Shown piece after piece: positions 8,079 through 16,930 of a DNA stretch of 64,000 nt. The stretch comes from Anaeromassilibacillus senegalensis (GTDB lineage Bacteria; Bacillota; Clostridia; Oscillospirales; Acutalibacteraceae), in assembly GCF_021531715.1 (NCBI RefSeq), contig NZ_JAFBIT010000001.1:682001-746000 (forward strand), in the 5' to 3' direction. Every line of letters begins with the position of its first letter. Positions within the stretch are counted from its first letter, which is position 1. The notes under the pieces are model-generated. The model searched no databases. It saw nothing but the letters and a program-made list of their open reading frames with translations, and was not told where the DNA came from. The translations under genes and the position numbers were made by a program.

Positions 8079-10712
8079 ATGCAGTGGACAGGTTTGAATG
8101 AGCTCAGAGAAAAATATCTCTCTTTCTTTGAGTCCAAGGGACATCTTCGTCTGCCGAGCTTCCCGCTGATCCCGAAGGACGACAACAGCCTCCTTCTGAT
8201 CAACTCCGGTATGGCTCCGATGAAGAAGTACTTTACCGGCGAGGTCACGCCGCCGAGAAAACGCGTGACAACATGCCAGAAGTGCATCCGCACGCCGGAT
8301 ATCGAGCGTGTCGGCATCACGGCGCGCCACGGCACCTATTTTGAGATGCTCGGCAACTTCTCCTTCGGCGATTATTTCAAGCGCGAGGTTACCGCCTGGG
8401 CGTGGGAATTCATCACAAAGGTTCTCGAAATGCCGGAGGATAAGCTCTGGGTCACAATCTATCAGGATGACGACGAGGCGTTTGATATCTGGACGAAGGA
8501 GGTCGGTGTCGATCCGACCAAAATCGTTCGTCTCGGCAAGGAAGACAACTTCTGGGAGCACGGCTCCGGTCCGTGCGGCCCCTGCTCGGAGATCCATTTT
8601 GACCGCGGCCCGGAATACGGCTGCGGCAAGCCAGACTGTAAGCCGGGCTGCGACTGCGACCGCTACATGGAGTTCTGGAATCTCGTGTTCACCCAGTTCG
8701 ACAACGACGGTCACAACAACTACACGCCGCTCGCACATCCGAACATCGATACCGGCATGGGTCTGGAACGTCTGGCATGCGTCATGCAGGGTGTGGACAA
8801 TCTGTTCCTCGTCGATACCGTGCAGAACATCATGAAGCGCATCTCGAGAATCGCGGGCATCGCCTACGGCGAGAGCGAGAAGACGGATATTTCTCTGCGC
8901 GTCATCACGGACCATATCCGCAGCACGACGTTCATGATCAGCGACGGCGTCATGCCTTCCAACGAAGGCCGCGGCTATGTGCTTCGCCGCTTGCTCCGCC
9001 GCGCAGCCCGTCACGGCAGATTGCTCGGCATCAACCACCCGTTCCTGTCTGAGGTTGTCGATACGGTCATTGCGGAGAACGAGGTGGCGTATCCGGAGCT
9101 TCGAGAGAAGAGCGCAATGATCAAGAAGGTTATTTCCTTTGAGGAAGAGAGCTTCTATAAGACAATCGACAAGGGCTTCGCGCTTTTGAATAACATCATC
9201 GACCGCACGGATACGAAGATCCTCTCCGGCGAGGATGCGTTCAAGCTCAGCGATACCTTTGGCTTCCCGATCGACCTGACAAAGGAGATCCTCTCTGAAA
9301 AGGGCATGGAGGTCGATGAGGATAAGTTCCGCGCTTTGGTGCTCAAACAGCGTGAAACCACGCGCGCGAGACGCAAAAATGCGGGCGCAGATGCATGGGC
9401 GGGCGATTCCGACGTGCTCGAGGGCCTTGCAAAGACCGAGTTTGTTGGATACACAAAGCTGACAGAAACAGCGAAGATCACCGCGATCGTAAAAGACGGC
9501 GCACGCGTGGAGAGCGCGGAAACCGGCGACGACATCGTGCTGACGCTCGACCGCACACCGTTCTACGCGGAAAGCGGTGGACAGGTCGGCGATACCGGCG
9601 TGGTCAAGACCGATTCCTGCACGATCCGCGTTCTGGATACGACGAAGAACGCTTCCGGTGTCTATATTCATAAAGCCGTCGTTGAAGAAGGTTTTGTGCG
9701 CGAAGGCGACGAGGCGCAGGCTTCTGTCGACGCGGCAAGACGGCAGGCGATCATGCGCAACCACACGGCGGCGCACCTCCTGCAGGCGGCGCTGCGCCGC
9801 GTTCTGGGCGACCACGTGGAGCAGGCCGGTCAGCTCGTCAACGAGCATACAGTTCGTTTCGACTTCACGCATTTCTCCGCACTGACCGATGAGGAACTGC
9901 TCGCGGTCGAACAGCTTGTCAACGAGAAGATTCTTGAGAACATCGCGGTCGAGTGCCGCGAGATGCCGATTGAAGAGGCAAAGAAGCTCGGCGCCATGGC
10001 GCTGTTCGGCGAGAAGTACGGCAATGTGGTTCGTGTTGTTTCCGCAGGCGATTTCTCGAAGGAATTCTGCGGCGGCACGCATATCGATTTCACAGCGAAG
10101 CTCGGCCTGTTCAAGATCGTCAGCGAATCCTCTGTCGCAGCGGGTGTGCGCCGTATTGAAGGCGTTACAGGCATGAACCTGCTCGAGATGATCTACACGA
10201 CGAACCACCTGCTGAAGGATACGACAATGGCTATGAAGGTCTCCAACCCGACCGATCTCCCAGCAAAGGCTGCACAGCTCTTCACGGAGATGAAGGAGAA
10301 GGACAGAGAGATCGAATCCATGCGCTCCAAGATCGCGGCGCTCAACATCGGCTCCATTCTGGAGAATTCGGTGGAGGTTAAGGGCGTCAAGGTCGTGACG
10401 GCGATGATGTCCGGTACAGGCAGCGACGCACTGCGCACGATGTGCGACAAGATCCGTGAGACGAACGGCGATATGGCGGTTGTAGCGGTTCTGGCCGGCA
10501 TTCTGGACGGCAAGGCGACGCTGGCGGCTACGGCTACAAAGGCGGCGCAGAAGAAGGGCGTCAAGGCCGGCGCACTTGTCAAGGCGGTTGCGCAGATCAC
10601 CGGTGGCAACGGCGGCGGTAAACCGGACTTTGCGATGGCCGGTATTAAGGATCAGACGAAGATCGATGAAGCGCTGGCAGCAGCGGCGTCGATTCTGAAC
10701 GAACAGATTTGA
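8079..10712 (+). CDS. alaS: Alanyl-tRNA synthetase
   Basis: A full-length 877-residue class II synthetase charging tRNA-Ala. The N-terminal catalytic domain opens with the family signature around LPSFPLIP and TCQKCIRTPDIE. The editing domain has HTAAH at 562-566 and the Cys664/His668 pair in CGGTH, the zinc-binding editing site. The C-Ala domain (GGGKPDFAMAG) closes the protein. The gene is 25 bp behind the M42 peptidase in the same T-box-controlled transcript. Confidence 0.98.
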   Translation: MQWTGLNELREKYLSFFESKGHLRLPSFPLIPKDDNSLLLINSGMAPMKKYFTGEVTPPRKRVTTCQKCIRTPDIERVGITARHGTYFEMLGNFSFGDYFKREVTAWAWEFITKVLEMPEDKLWVTIYQDDDEAFDIWTKEVGVDPTKIVRLGKEDNFWEHGSGPCGPCSEIHFDRGPEYGCGKPDCKPGCDCDRYMEFWNLVFTQFDNDGHNNYTPLAHPNIDTGMGLERLACVMQGVDNLFLVDTVQNIMKRISRIAGIAYGESEKTDISLRVITDHIRSTTFMISDGVMPSNEGRGYVLRRLLRRAARHGRLLGINHPFLSEVVDTVIAENEVAYPELREKSAMIKKVISFEEESFYKTIDKGFALLNNIIDRTDTKILSGEDAFKLSDTFGFPIDLTKEILSEKGMEVDEDKFRALVLKQRETTRARRKNAGADAWAGDSDVLEGLAKTEFVGYTKLTETAKITAIVKDGARVESAETGDDIVLTLDRTPFYAESGGQVGDTGVVKTDSCTIRVLDTTKNASGVYIHKAVVEEGFVREGDEAQASVDAARRQAIMRNHTAAHLLQAALRRVLGDHVEQAGQLVNEHTVRFDFTHFSALTDEELLAVEQLVNEKILENIAVECREMPIEEAKKLGAMALFGEKYGNVVRVVSAGDFSKEFCGGTHIDFTAKLGLFKIVSESSVAAGVRRIEGVTGMNLLEMIYTTNHLLKDTTMAMKVSNPTDLPAKAAQLFTEMKEKDREIESMRSKIAALNIGSILENSVEVKGVKVVTAMMSGTGSDALRTMCDKIRETNGDMAVVAVLAGILDGKATLAATATKAAQKKGVKAGALVKAVAQITGGNGGGKPDFAMAGIKDQTKIDEALAAAASILNEQI

Positions 10713-10736
10713 TAAATCTATGATGATATTGCAAAG

Positions 10737-10788
10737 AAAGGAGGAGCTTCTGCGCAGGCTGCGCCTTCTGAAACGCAGACTGCGCAGG
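10737..10788 (+). other. Structured alaS-HIT spacer with an orphan Shine-Dalgarno
   Basis: AAAGGAGG at 10737-10744 is a strong ribosome site with no start codon at usable distance. It is followed by a nested hairpin: CTGCGC...GCGCAG outside and CTGCG...CGCAG inside, within 10750-10788. The HIT gene itself has only a weak GGA 12 bases later. The segment may be a translation standby or control site (inference). Confidence 0.35.
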
Positions 10789-10800
10789 ATATACAGGAAC

Positions 10801-11139
10801 ATGGACTGCATTTTCTGCAAAATTGCAAACGGCGAAATTCCGAGCACGAAAGTCTATGAGGACGATGTGATGCTCGCGTTTCGCGATCTCGATCCGCAGG
10901 CGCCCGTTCACATCCTGATGATCCCGAAAACGCACATCGCGTCGGCGGATGAAATCACGGAAGAGAATGCGCAGATTGTCGCACATATCTTCACCGTCGC
11001 TAAGAAGATTGCGGCAGCAGAAGGGCTCACGAACGGCTACCGCATCGTGAACAACTGCGGCGAGGACGGCGGACAGACTGTAAAGCATTTGCACTTTCAT
11101 CTTCTCGGCGGACGCTCTATGGCGTGGCCGCCGGGCTGA
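10801..11139 (+). CDS. HIT family (Hint-like) nucleotide hydrolase
   Basis: A 112-residue histidine-triad protein, beginning MDCIFCKIANGEIPS and ending with HLHFHLLGG, the triad being at residues 96-100. Such proteins hydrolyse AMP-linked phosphoramidates, including aminoacyl-AMP, which suits its place after alaS. I start at 10801 as in relatives. The frame is open back to 10720 and would add a Leu/Arg-rich leader, but nothing in the family supports that. A nested hairpin lies just upstream. Confidence 0.92.
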   Translation: MDCIFCKIANGEIPSTKVYEDDVMLAFRDLDPQAPVHILMIPKTHIASADEITEENAQIVAHIFTVAKKIAAAEGLTNGYRIVNNCGEDGGQTVKHLHFHLLGGRSMAWPPG

Positions 11140-11175
11140 TTTTCAACATTCTCTGTAAAGGCAGGTATATTTACA

Positions 11176-11715
11176 ATGGGTGAAGTTTACAAAATGACCA
11201 TCGCGGGCTGCGACAGAGAACTGCCGATCTGCCCGATCAGCGACAAGCTCGATATCGCCGGTTTCGTCATGTTCGGCGATGTGGAAATCACGGAAAAGGT
11301 CGCACAGGCGCTGATGGAGAAGTGCCCGGAGCACGACATCATCATCACGGCGGAATCCAAGGGTATCCCGCTCGCTTACGAGATGGCGAGAATCGGCTGC
11401 CGGGAATACGTCGTCGCGCGTAAAGGCATTAAGGCTTACATGACCAATCCGATCAAAGTGGAGGTCAAATCCATCACGACCGATCACGTGCAGACGCTCT
11501 ATCTCTCTGAGGAGGACTGCACCAAGCTGAAAAACAAGCGTATTCTGATCGTGGACGACGTTATCAGCACCGGTGAATCTCTCGCGGCGCTCGAGGATCT
11601 TGTCCATGAGATCGGCGGCAATGTGGTCGGCAAAGCCTGTGTGCTCGCTGAGGGCGATGCGGCAGATCGTACGGATATTATTTTCCTCGAGCCGCTTCCG
11701 CTTTTCTTCAAGTAA
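11176..11715 (+). CDS. Phosphoribosyltransferase family protein (adenine PRTase-like)
   Basis: A 179-residue type I PRTase. The PRPP-binding loop ILIVDDVISTGES is unmistakable, and the flexible-loop region and YVVARKG strand fit the Apt/Xpt branch. The likely reaction is a purine base plus PRPP giving the nucleotide, for salvage. The N-terminal hood differs from classic Apt, so base specificity is open. The start has AAAGGCAGG upstream, and a good terminator follows at 11736. Confidence 0.85.
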   Translation: MGEVYKMTIAGCDRELPICPISDKLDIAGFVMFGDVEITEKVAQALMEKCPEHDIIITAESKGIPLAYEMARIGCREYVVARKGIKAYMTNPIKVEVKSITTDHVQTLYLSEEDCTKLKNKRILIVDDVISTGESLAALEDLVHEIGGNVVGKACVLAEGDAADRTDIIFLEPLPLFFK

Positions 11716-11735
11716 AATCTACATATGAACGATGC

Positions 11736-11769
11736 GTCCGCTTGCGTTTTGCAGGCGGACTTCGTTTTC
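11736..11769 (+). terminator. Intrinsic terminator after the PRTase gene
   Basis: GTCCGCTTGC (11736-11745) and GCAGGCGGAC (11751-11760) pair over 10 bp and are followed by TTCGTTTTCT. Confidence 0.8.
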
Positions 11770-11823
11770 TCAGGCGCATAAGGACAGCGCTCTCCAGCAT
11801 ATATCTGTCGTGGGTGATGCTGT

Positions 11824-12546
11824 GTGAAAAAGTACGCTTCCATCAAGATTTCCTATATGCTGACAGCCTTTTTCTTTGGGGTGCTTGTCTTGTTTCTGTG
11901 CTCCATTCTCGGGGCAGTGCACGCGGTTTCCACGGCAGCCGCAGAGACGGAGGTCCTGCCGACCGTTGTGCTGGACGCCGGACACGGCGGGGAAGACGGC
12001 GGCGCGGTTGGTGCGAACGGCGTGGAGGAAAAAGCGATCAATCTGGCCATTGCGCTTTGTCTGCAGGAAAAGCTCATGAGTAACGGATATAACGTTATCA
12101 TGATCCGCGATACGGATATGGCTGTCGGCAACACGGCTCTGTCCACCTTGGCGGAACGCAAGCGCTCCGATATCCAATACCGGGCGCAGGTGGTCAATGA
12201 GACGGAAAACTGCATTCTGGTCAGTATTCACCAGAACTTCTTTGAGCAGAGTCAATATAGCGGTGCACAAATGTTCTATTCGGCAAATAATTCGGAAAGT
12301 GCCGAGCTTGCAGAGTGCATCCGCCGATCGGTCGTTTCAAAAATACAGCCGGAAAACAAACGGGAGAATAAGCAGGCGGAGAGCCGAATCTATATCCTGA
12401 GTCATGTCGATGTTCCGGCTGTCATTGTGGAGTGCGGCTTTATCTCTAACCCGGAGGAGGCGGAGCTGCTCAGTGATACAAATTATCAGCAAAAAATGGC
12501 GGATGCAATCGCGGAGGGCATTCTTTCGTTCTGTTCTGCGGAATAG
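11824..12546 (+). CDS. cwlD: N-acetylmuramoyl-L-alanine amidase CwlD
   Basis: A 240-residue amidase_3 enzyme that, with GerS/PdaA partners in sporeformers, makes the muramic-delta-lactam of spore cortex. There is one N-terminal membrane/signal helix (about 10-35). The zinc ligands are His54 in DAGHGGEDGG, a Glu in VEEKAIN and a His in SIHQN; the catalytic Glu lies in IVECGFISN. It starts with GTG at 11824, with no strong ribosome site visible. Its presence supports a sporulating host. Confidence 0.9.
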   Translation: MKKYASIKISYMLTAFFFGVLVLFLCSILGAVHAVSTAAAETEVLPTVVLDAGHGGEDGGAVGANGVEEKAINLAIALCLQEKLMSNGYNVIMIRDTDMAVGNTALSTLAERKRSDIQYRAQVVNETENCILVSIHQNFFEQSQYSGAQMFYSANNSESAELAECIRRSVVSKIQPENKRENKQAESRIYILSHVDVPAVIVECGFISNPEEAELLSDTNYQQKMADAIAEGILSFCSAE

Positions 12547-12547
12547 C

Positions 12548-12576
12548 CTTTACAAAACATTCGTTCCGTGATAAAA
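12548..12576 (+). promoter_or_regulatory. Sigma-A promoter for radA
   Basis: TTTACA (12548-12553) and TAAAAT (12571-12576) are spaced by 17 bp, starting right after the cwlD stop and 37 bp before radA. Confidence 0.6.
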
Positions 12577-12612
12577 TAGGGTCAGAGATTGCAAAGGTAA
12601 GGGCTGAATGAT

Positions 12613-13989
12613 ATGGCACCAAAGAATAAAATCGTTTATGTTTGCTCAAATTGCGGCTTTGAAAGCGCAAAATGGGCGGGAAAATGTCCGGATTGCGGCG
12701 AGTGGAACACGATGGAGGAGGCGGTCAAATCGACTGCCGCGCAGAAGGTTTCCGTTTCTGCTTATCCGACTTCGCCGCTTCTTGCGCGCCCGCAGACGAT
12801 CCAGGAAATCGATACGCAGGACGAGCATCGTTACCACACCGGTCTTTCCGAGCTCGATCGCGTGCTTGGCGGCGGGGTTGTCAAGGGCTCTCTGGTTCTG
12901 ATCAGCGGTGATCCCGGCATCGGCAAATCGACAATCCTCCTTCAGATCTGTGAGTATCTCGGGCAGCATCTGCGGATTCTATATGTTTCCGGTGAGGAAT
13001 CCGCCCGGCAGATCAAGCTGCGTGCGATGCGGCTCGGTGTGTCCAGCCCAAACCTGCGTGTGCTTGCTGAAACGGATGTACAGCTCGTTGTGGAGCATAT
13101 CCGCGCGGAAAAGCCCGACATCGTGATGATCGATTCGATCCAGACGATGAATTTTACCGATCTCAATTCCTCGCCCGGCAGCGTGACGCAGGTGCGCGAA
13201 TGTACAAACGCAATCATGCGCTGCTCGAAATCACTGGATATTCCGGCGATTCTTGTCGGGCATGTCAACAAAGACGGCGCAATCGCGGGCCCAAAGGTCC
13301 TTGAGCATATCGTAGACGCCGTGCTCTATTTTGAAGGCGACCGGCAGATGACACACCGCATTCTGCGCGCTGTCAAGAACCGTTATGGTTCCACGAATGA
13401 GATCGGCGTGTTTGATATGGGAGAATCCGGTCTGCGCCAGATTGAGAATCCTTCGGAGGCCATGCTTTCCGGCCGGCCGAAGAATGCCTCTGGAACCTGC
13501 GTGACCGCGGTGATGGAGGGCACACGCCCGCTGCTCGCCGAGATTCAGGGTCTGGCAACAACCTCCGGCTTTGGTATGCCGCGCAGGATGGCGACCGGGT
13601 TTGATTACAGCCGCATGGCGCTGATTCTGGCTGTACTGGAAAAGCGCGCGGGCTTTTATTTTTCCAATCTTGACGCGTATCTGAATGTCGTCGGCGGTCT
13701 GCGCATTGATGAGCCCGCCGTCGATCTGGCGGTCGCCATGGCGCTGGTATCTAGTCTCAAGGACATGCCTATTCGCGATGATACCGTGGTATTCGGTGAG
13801 ATCGGCCTTGCAGGCGAATTGCGTTCGGTCAGTCATATGGAAGCTCGCGTGTCAGAGGCTTTCCGCCTCGGTTTTACACGCTGTGTTCTGCCGTATCACA
13901 GCGCAAAGGGTATAGACGTGAAAAGGTTCGGCGGGGTGGAGCTCCTCGGCGTCCACAATGTCAGGGAGGCGTTTGAAGCATGTGTGTAA
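12613..13989 (+). CDS. radA: DNA repair protein RadA
   Basis: A 458-residue branch-migration ATPase acting in recombinational repair. The N-terminal zinc finger has paired cysteines (CSNCGFESAKWAGKCPDC, residues 10-27). Walker A GDPGIGKS is at 99-106, the RadA-specific KNRYG motif at 255-259, and a Lon-like C-terminal domain follows. The next gene starts inside its last codons, implying coupling. Confidence 0.97.
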   Translation: MAPKNKIVYVCSNCGFESAKWAGKCPDCGEWNTMEEAVKSTAAQKVSVSAYPTSPLLARPQTIQEIDTQDEHRYHTGLSELDRVLGGGVVKGSLVLISGDPGIGKSTILLQICEYLGQHLRILYVSGEESARQIKLRAMRLGVSSPNLRVLAETDVQLVVEHIRAEKPDIVMIDSIQTMNFTDLNSSPGSVTQVRECTNAIMRCSKSLDIPAILVGHVNKDGAIAGPKVLEHIVDAVLYFEGDRQMTHRILRAVKNRYGSTNEIGVFDMGESGLRQIENPSEAMLSGRPKNASGTCVTAVMEGTRPLLAEIQGLATTSGFGMPRRMATGFDYSRMALILAVLEKRAGFYFSNLDAYLNVVGGLRIDEPAVDLAVAMALVSSLKDMPIRDDTVVFGEIGLAGELRSVSHMEARVSEAFRLGFTRCVLPYHSAKGIDVKRFGGVELLGVHNVREAFEACV

Positions 13990-14747
13990 AGGAAGAATTT
14001 GTTGCACAGCCGAATCTGCCGCGGGGAAAAGTCACATTGGCGGCGGTTTCCGACGTTTATTCGGAGATCCCTGCGGCGCTGGAAAAACAAGGTGTTGCGT
14101 GTGTCACGACGGTGCCGGACCCGCGGTTGCCGTCGCCAATTGCAAGCCATGCGGATATGCAAATGTTCCACCTGCATGGAAATCGAACGTTTGTATTAAA
14201 AGGGGAGCAGGCGCTGAAAAAACAGCTGGAAGGAGTCGGATTTGCCGTTGCGGAGACATCCATGGAGCCGACCGGCAAATATCCGGGCGACGTGCTTTGC
14301 AACGCTTTACAGCTTTCGGACAAGCTTCTCGCGAATCTCGGGTCGATGGATCCGCTGATCTACACATATGTGGAAAGTCTGGGGCTGCGGACGATTCACG
14401 TCAATCAAGGCTATACGCGATGCGCGGCGGCGGTCGTGAACGACCATGCGATCATCACGATGGATATTGGCATTCAGACAGCTGCACAGTTTCTGGGGAT
14501 GGATGCACTGCTGATCAACGAGCACGGCATTTTGCTGGACGGATATGATTACGGTTTCATTGGCGGCTGCTGTGGATTGGTCGACAAGGATGTTCTTGCG
14601 TTTACTGGTGCGCTGGATTCCTTGCGCTGCGCACCGCAGATCCATGCATTTCTTGAGAAGCATCATGTAAAGCCTGTTGAGCTGACACGAAATCAGATGG
14701 TGGATATCGGTGGGATCTTGCCGCTGAAGGAACGCGCAGAAGCGTAA
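13980..14747 (+). CDS. Conserved clostridial protein, probably DUF6873 (GME-like fold)
   Basis: A 255-residue protein whose ATG (13980) lies within the last 10 bases of radA. It has conserved-looking blocks: VNQGYTRCAA, ITMDIGIQ and GFIGGCCGLVDKDVLAFTG. I associate these with an uncharacterised clostridial family described as having the guanidino-modifying-enzyme (pentein) fold; that assignment is from memory. There are no membrane segments. Translational coupling to radA suggests co-expression but not necessarily shared function. Confidence 0.75.
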   Translation: MCVKEEFVAQPNLPRGKVTLAAVSDVYSEIPAALEKQGVACVTTVPDPRLPSPIASHADMQMFHLHGNRTFVLKGEQALKKQLEGVGFAVAETSMEPTGKYPGDVLCNALQLSDKLLANLGSMDPLIYTYVESLGLRTIHVNQGYTRCAAAVVNDHAIITMDIGIQTAAQFLGMDALLINEHGILLDGYDYGFIGGCCGLVDKDVLAFTGALDSLRCAPQIHAFLEKHHVKPVELTRNQMVDIGGILPLKERAEA

Positions 14748-14769
14748 AGTCCGGCAAAAATCGAGGGGA

Positions 14770-14798
14770 TTGACAAGGCGGAAAAAAATCACTATAAT
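14770..14798 (+). promoter_or_regulatory. Sigma-A promoter of the Xer-like recombinase gene
   Basis: A perfect TTGACA (14770-14775) and TATAAT (14793-14798) have a 17-bp spacer. The -10 box runs into the palindrome at 14796-14825. Confidence 0.88.
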
Positions 14799-14825
14799 TA
14801 TACAAAATGATTATTTTGTATAATT
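14796..14825. promoter_or_regulatory. Perfect 13-bp-arm palindrome (operator or dif-like Xer site)
   Basis: AATTATACAAAAT (14796-14808) and its exact complement (14813-14825) flank GATT. Read as a Xer site it is 28 bp, with 11-bp arms ATTATACAAAA and TTTTGTATAAT around a 6-bp centre TGATTA. The right arm matches the Bacillus XerD half-site as I recall it at about 8 of 11 positions. It overlaps the -10 and likely +1, so occupancy would repress the recombinase gene. Confidence 0.6.
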
Positions 14826-14844
14826 CGGGAGGGAGAAAACACCC

Positions 14845-15837
14845 ATGAGCTTTGAAATAGCGGCCGAAATGCCGGAAATCGTCCGAAAATATGCCTTATA
14901 TTATCGCAATATCAAAGGCCGCTCACAGAAAACCGTAAACGAATACTGTATGGATCTGCGGACATTTTTCCGCTTTATGAAGCGCTTTCGCGGGCTGGTT
15001 CCCGACGACACACCGCTTGAAGAAATACCGGTTCAGGATATTGATCTGGATTTTATCCGATCGATCACAACGCTGGATATTTTTGAATTCATGAATTTTG
15101 TCGCTGACGAGCGCAGCAATATGAGCTCTACCAGACAGCGGAAATCCTCGAGCCTCAAGAGCTTTTTCGGGTATCTGTCTGTTCACGAAGGGCTTTTGGA
15201 AACGAACCCGACCGAGAATCTGACGCCGCCAAAGAAAGCCAAGACACTCCCCCGTTTTTTGTCGCTCGAACAAAGTATCGAACTACTGAATGCGGTGGAA
15301 GGTGTGGATAAGGAACGCGATTACTGTATTCTGACGCTCTTTTTGAACTGCGGCATGCGCTTATCCGAGCTGGTTTCGATCAATATGAGCGATGTCATCC
15401 ACAACAATTCGTCGCTCCGCATCGTCGGCAAGGGCAACAAAGAGCGCATGGTTTATCTCAACGATGCCTGTCTTGCCGCCATTGAGGACTATGTGCGTGT
15501 GCGGCCAAAGGATGGCATTAAGGACCGCAATGCGCTGTTCCTGAGCAATCGCGGCACACGGATCAGTCCGAAAACCGTGCAGGCCATGGTCAACAAATAC
15601 CTGGAGAAAATCGGTCTGGGCGGCGCAGGCTACTCTGTCCATAAGCTGCGGCATACGGCCGCAACACTGATGTACCGGCACGGTCACGTGGATATCCGTG
15701 TCCTGCAGGACATTCTCGGACATGAAAATCTTGGGACGACGGAGATCTATACACACACCTCCAGCACGCAGATGGAAGACGCCGTTCACGCCAACCCGCT
15801 CGCCAATATTCACGCCAAAAAAGAAACAAAACAGTAG
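14845..15837 (+). CDS. Tyrosine recombinase, XerC-like
   Basis: A 330-residue tyrosine recombinase with a SAM-like N-terminal core-binding domain and the complete catalytic set: Arg172 in CGMRLSE, Lys in GKGNKER, His266-x-x-Arg269-His270, the LGHENLGTTEIY box and nucleophile Tyr302. It carries no prophage neighbours and lies 1.1 kb from a second Xer gene, so it is probably a housekeeping chromosome-dimer recombinase (inference). Its promoter contains a 28-bp palindrome that could be its own target. Confidence 0.88.
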   Translation: MSFEIAAEMPEIVRKYALYYRNIKGRSQKTVNEYCMDLRTFFRFMKRFRGLVPDDTPLEEIPVQDIDLDFIRSITTLDIFEFMNFVADERSNMSSTRQRKSSSLKSFFGYLSVHEGLLETNPTENLTPPKKAKTLPRFLSLEQSIELLNAVEGVDKERDYCILTLFLNCGMRLSELVSINMSDVIHNNSSLRIVGKGNKERMVYLNDACLAAIEDYVRVRPKDGIKDRNALFLSNRGTRISPKTVQAMVNKYLEKIGLGGAGYSVHKLRHTAATLMYRHGHVDIRVLQDILGHENLGTTEIYTHTSSTQMEDAVHANPLANIHAKKETKQ

Positions 15838-15850
15838 AATACACGCCGAA

Positions 15851-15898
15851 AAGCCCTTGCAGGAACGAAACGCATCCTGCAAGGGCTTCATCATTTTT
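15851..15898. terminator. Bidirectional terminator between convergent genes
   Basis: AAGCCCTTGCAGGA (15851-15864) and its exact 14-bp complement (15875-15888) form a strong stem. The plus strand ends in a short T-rich run and the minus strand has TTTTCGG, so both the recombinase and the DUF624 gene can end here. Confidence 0.85.
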
Positions 15899-15901
15899 GT
15901 C

Positions 15902-16909
15902 TTAATTCAAATGTTCTTTTGTTTCGTCGGAGAAAACAGATTCCTCTTTCAGAATCTTTCGGTCAACCAGCTTGCCATTAACATAAACATATTTCGGGGC
16001 GTCATCATCGTCATCGTCGAGCTCGTCGTTTTCAAAAGAGAGCGTCTCCCCTTCGGCCACACGGATCTGCGCATTGTGCGTCTCCGCCTCTTTCTTGTAG
16101 TACGGCTGAATCAGATAATTGTCGATCAGGGAGTATGTCGCGAAGCTGGACAGGTAACTGATGAAAGAGAAAACAAATACGATCAGCAGCACCAGCGGGA
16201 TAACGAGAAAGCCGCCGGGGCAAAACAGCGTGGCGACGATCATAGCGGCGATAACCGCTGTGATCAGCAGATTGCGGAACAGACCGAGAATGGAAAAAAT
16301 GAACGCATTTCTGTAAATATGTCGGAGCTTAAGATCAAACGTAACGATCATAACCGGAATGTAATACTGCGCGAACAGCATCATGATGCCCAGCAAACAG
16401 CAAATGCCAAACGGAATGATGAAAAGCCAGTTTTCATTCATCTGGTTCGAATAGAAAAAAATCGAGAAGCTCAGGATGACGTAAGCGAGGTAAACGATCA
16501 CGCCGTTCAGAAGCGAAGCCTTCCAGTTGCCCTTAACCGCGTCCCAAAAATCAGACCAGACGAACGCATGTTCTTCTCTCGCGAAATTCCGGGTCACATA
16601 AGCCATGCCAGCTGTGAACGGCGAAAGCAGAATCAGCGGAGCCGGAACTGCGTAAAGGCCGTACAGATCAAGCGGGCCCAAGAGGCTTGTCTGAAACACG
16701 ATGTGCGTGGCCGGAAGAATAAAGATGCCGACCATCATGGCAACCACAACGATGAACGGGATCATGAAGATCAGGTTGAGCTGCACGAGCTTCGACAATT
16801 TTCTCCAAAGAATTTCAAAAAAGCGAACCGGCGCCGCCTTTTTCGGCTCATCCTTGCTGACGCCCGGGCCGGGCTTGTCATAGTTGCCAATCAAACCAAA
16901 AAGTGCCAC
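15902..16909 (-). CDS. DUF624 (YesL-like) integral membrane protein
   Basis: A 335-residue polytopic protein with about five to six hydrophobic helices (for example LNLIFMIPFIVVVAMMVGIF and a long pair in the last third) and a cytosolic acidic tail with a run of Asp residues (DELDDDDDDAP). It matches the DUF624/YesL family, often beside sugar transporters but functionally unknown. It starts with GTG at 16909, with GGAG 9 nt upstream, 21 bp after xerD. Confidence 0.75.
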   Translation of the reverse strand: MALFGLIGNYDKPGPGVSKDEPKKAAPVRFFEILWRKLSKLVQLNLIFMIPFIVVVAMMVGIFILPATHIVFQTSLLGPLDLYGLYAVPAPLILLSPFTAGMAYVTRNFAREEHAFVWSDFWDAVKGNWKASLLNGVIVYLAYVILSFSIFFYSNQMNENWLFIIPFGICCLLGIMMLFAQYYIPVMIVTFDLKLRHIYRNAFIFSILGLFRNLLITAVIAAMIVATLFCPGGFLVIPLVLLIVFVFSFISYLSSFATYSLIDNYLIQPYYKKEAETHNAQIRVAEGETLSFENDELDDDDDDAPKYVYVNGKLVDRKILKEESVFSDETKEHLN

Positions 16910-16930
16910 AAAATCAACTCCAGAAATAGA

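Noticed and set aside
8058-10847. A 929-codon open frame antisense to alaS
   Set aside because: alaS is unquestionable in the other strand. The antisense frame is open because of GC-rich third positions, its product is a Cys/Arg/His-rich jumble without motifs and it lacks a ribosome site.
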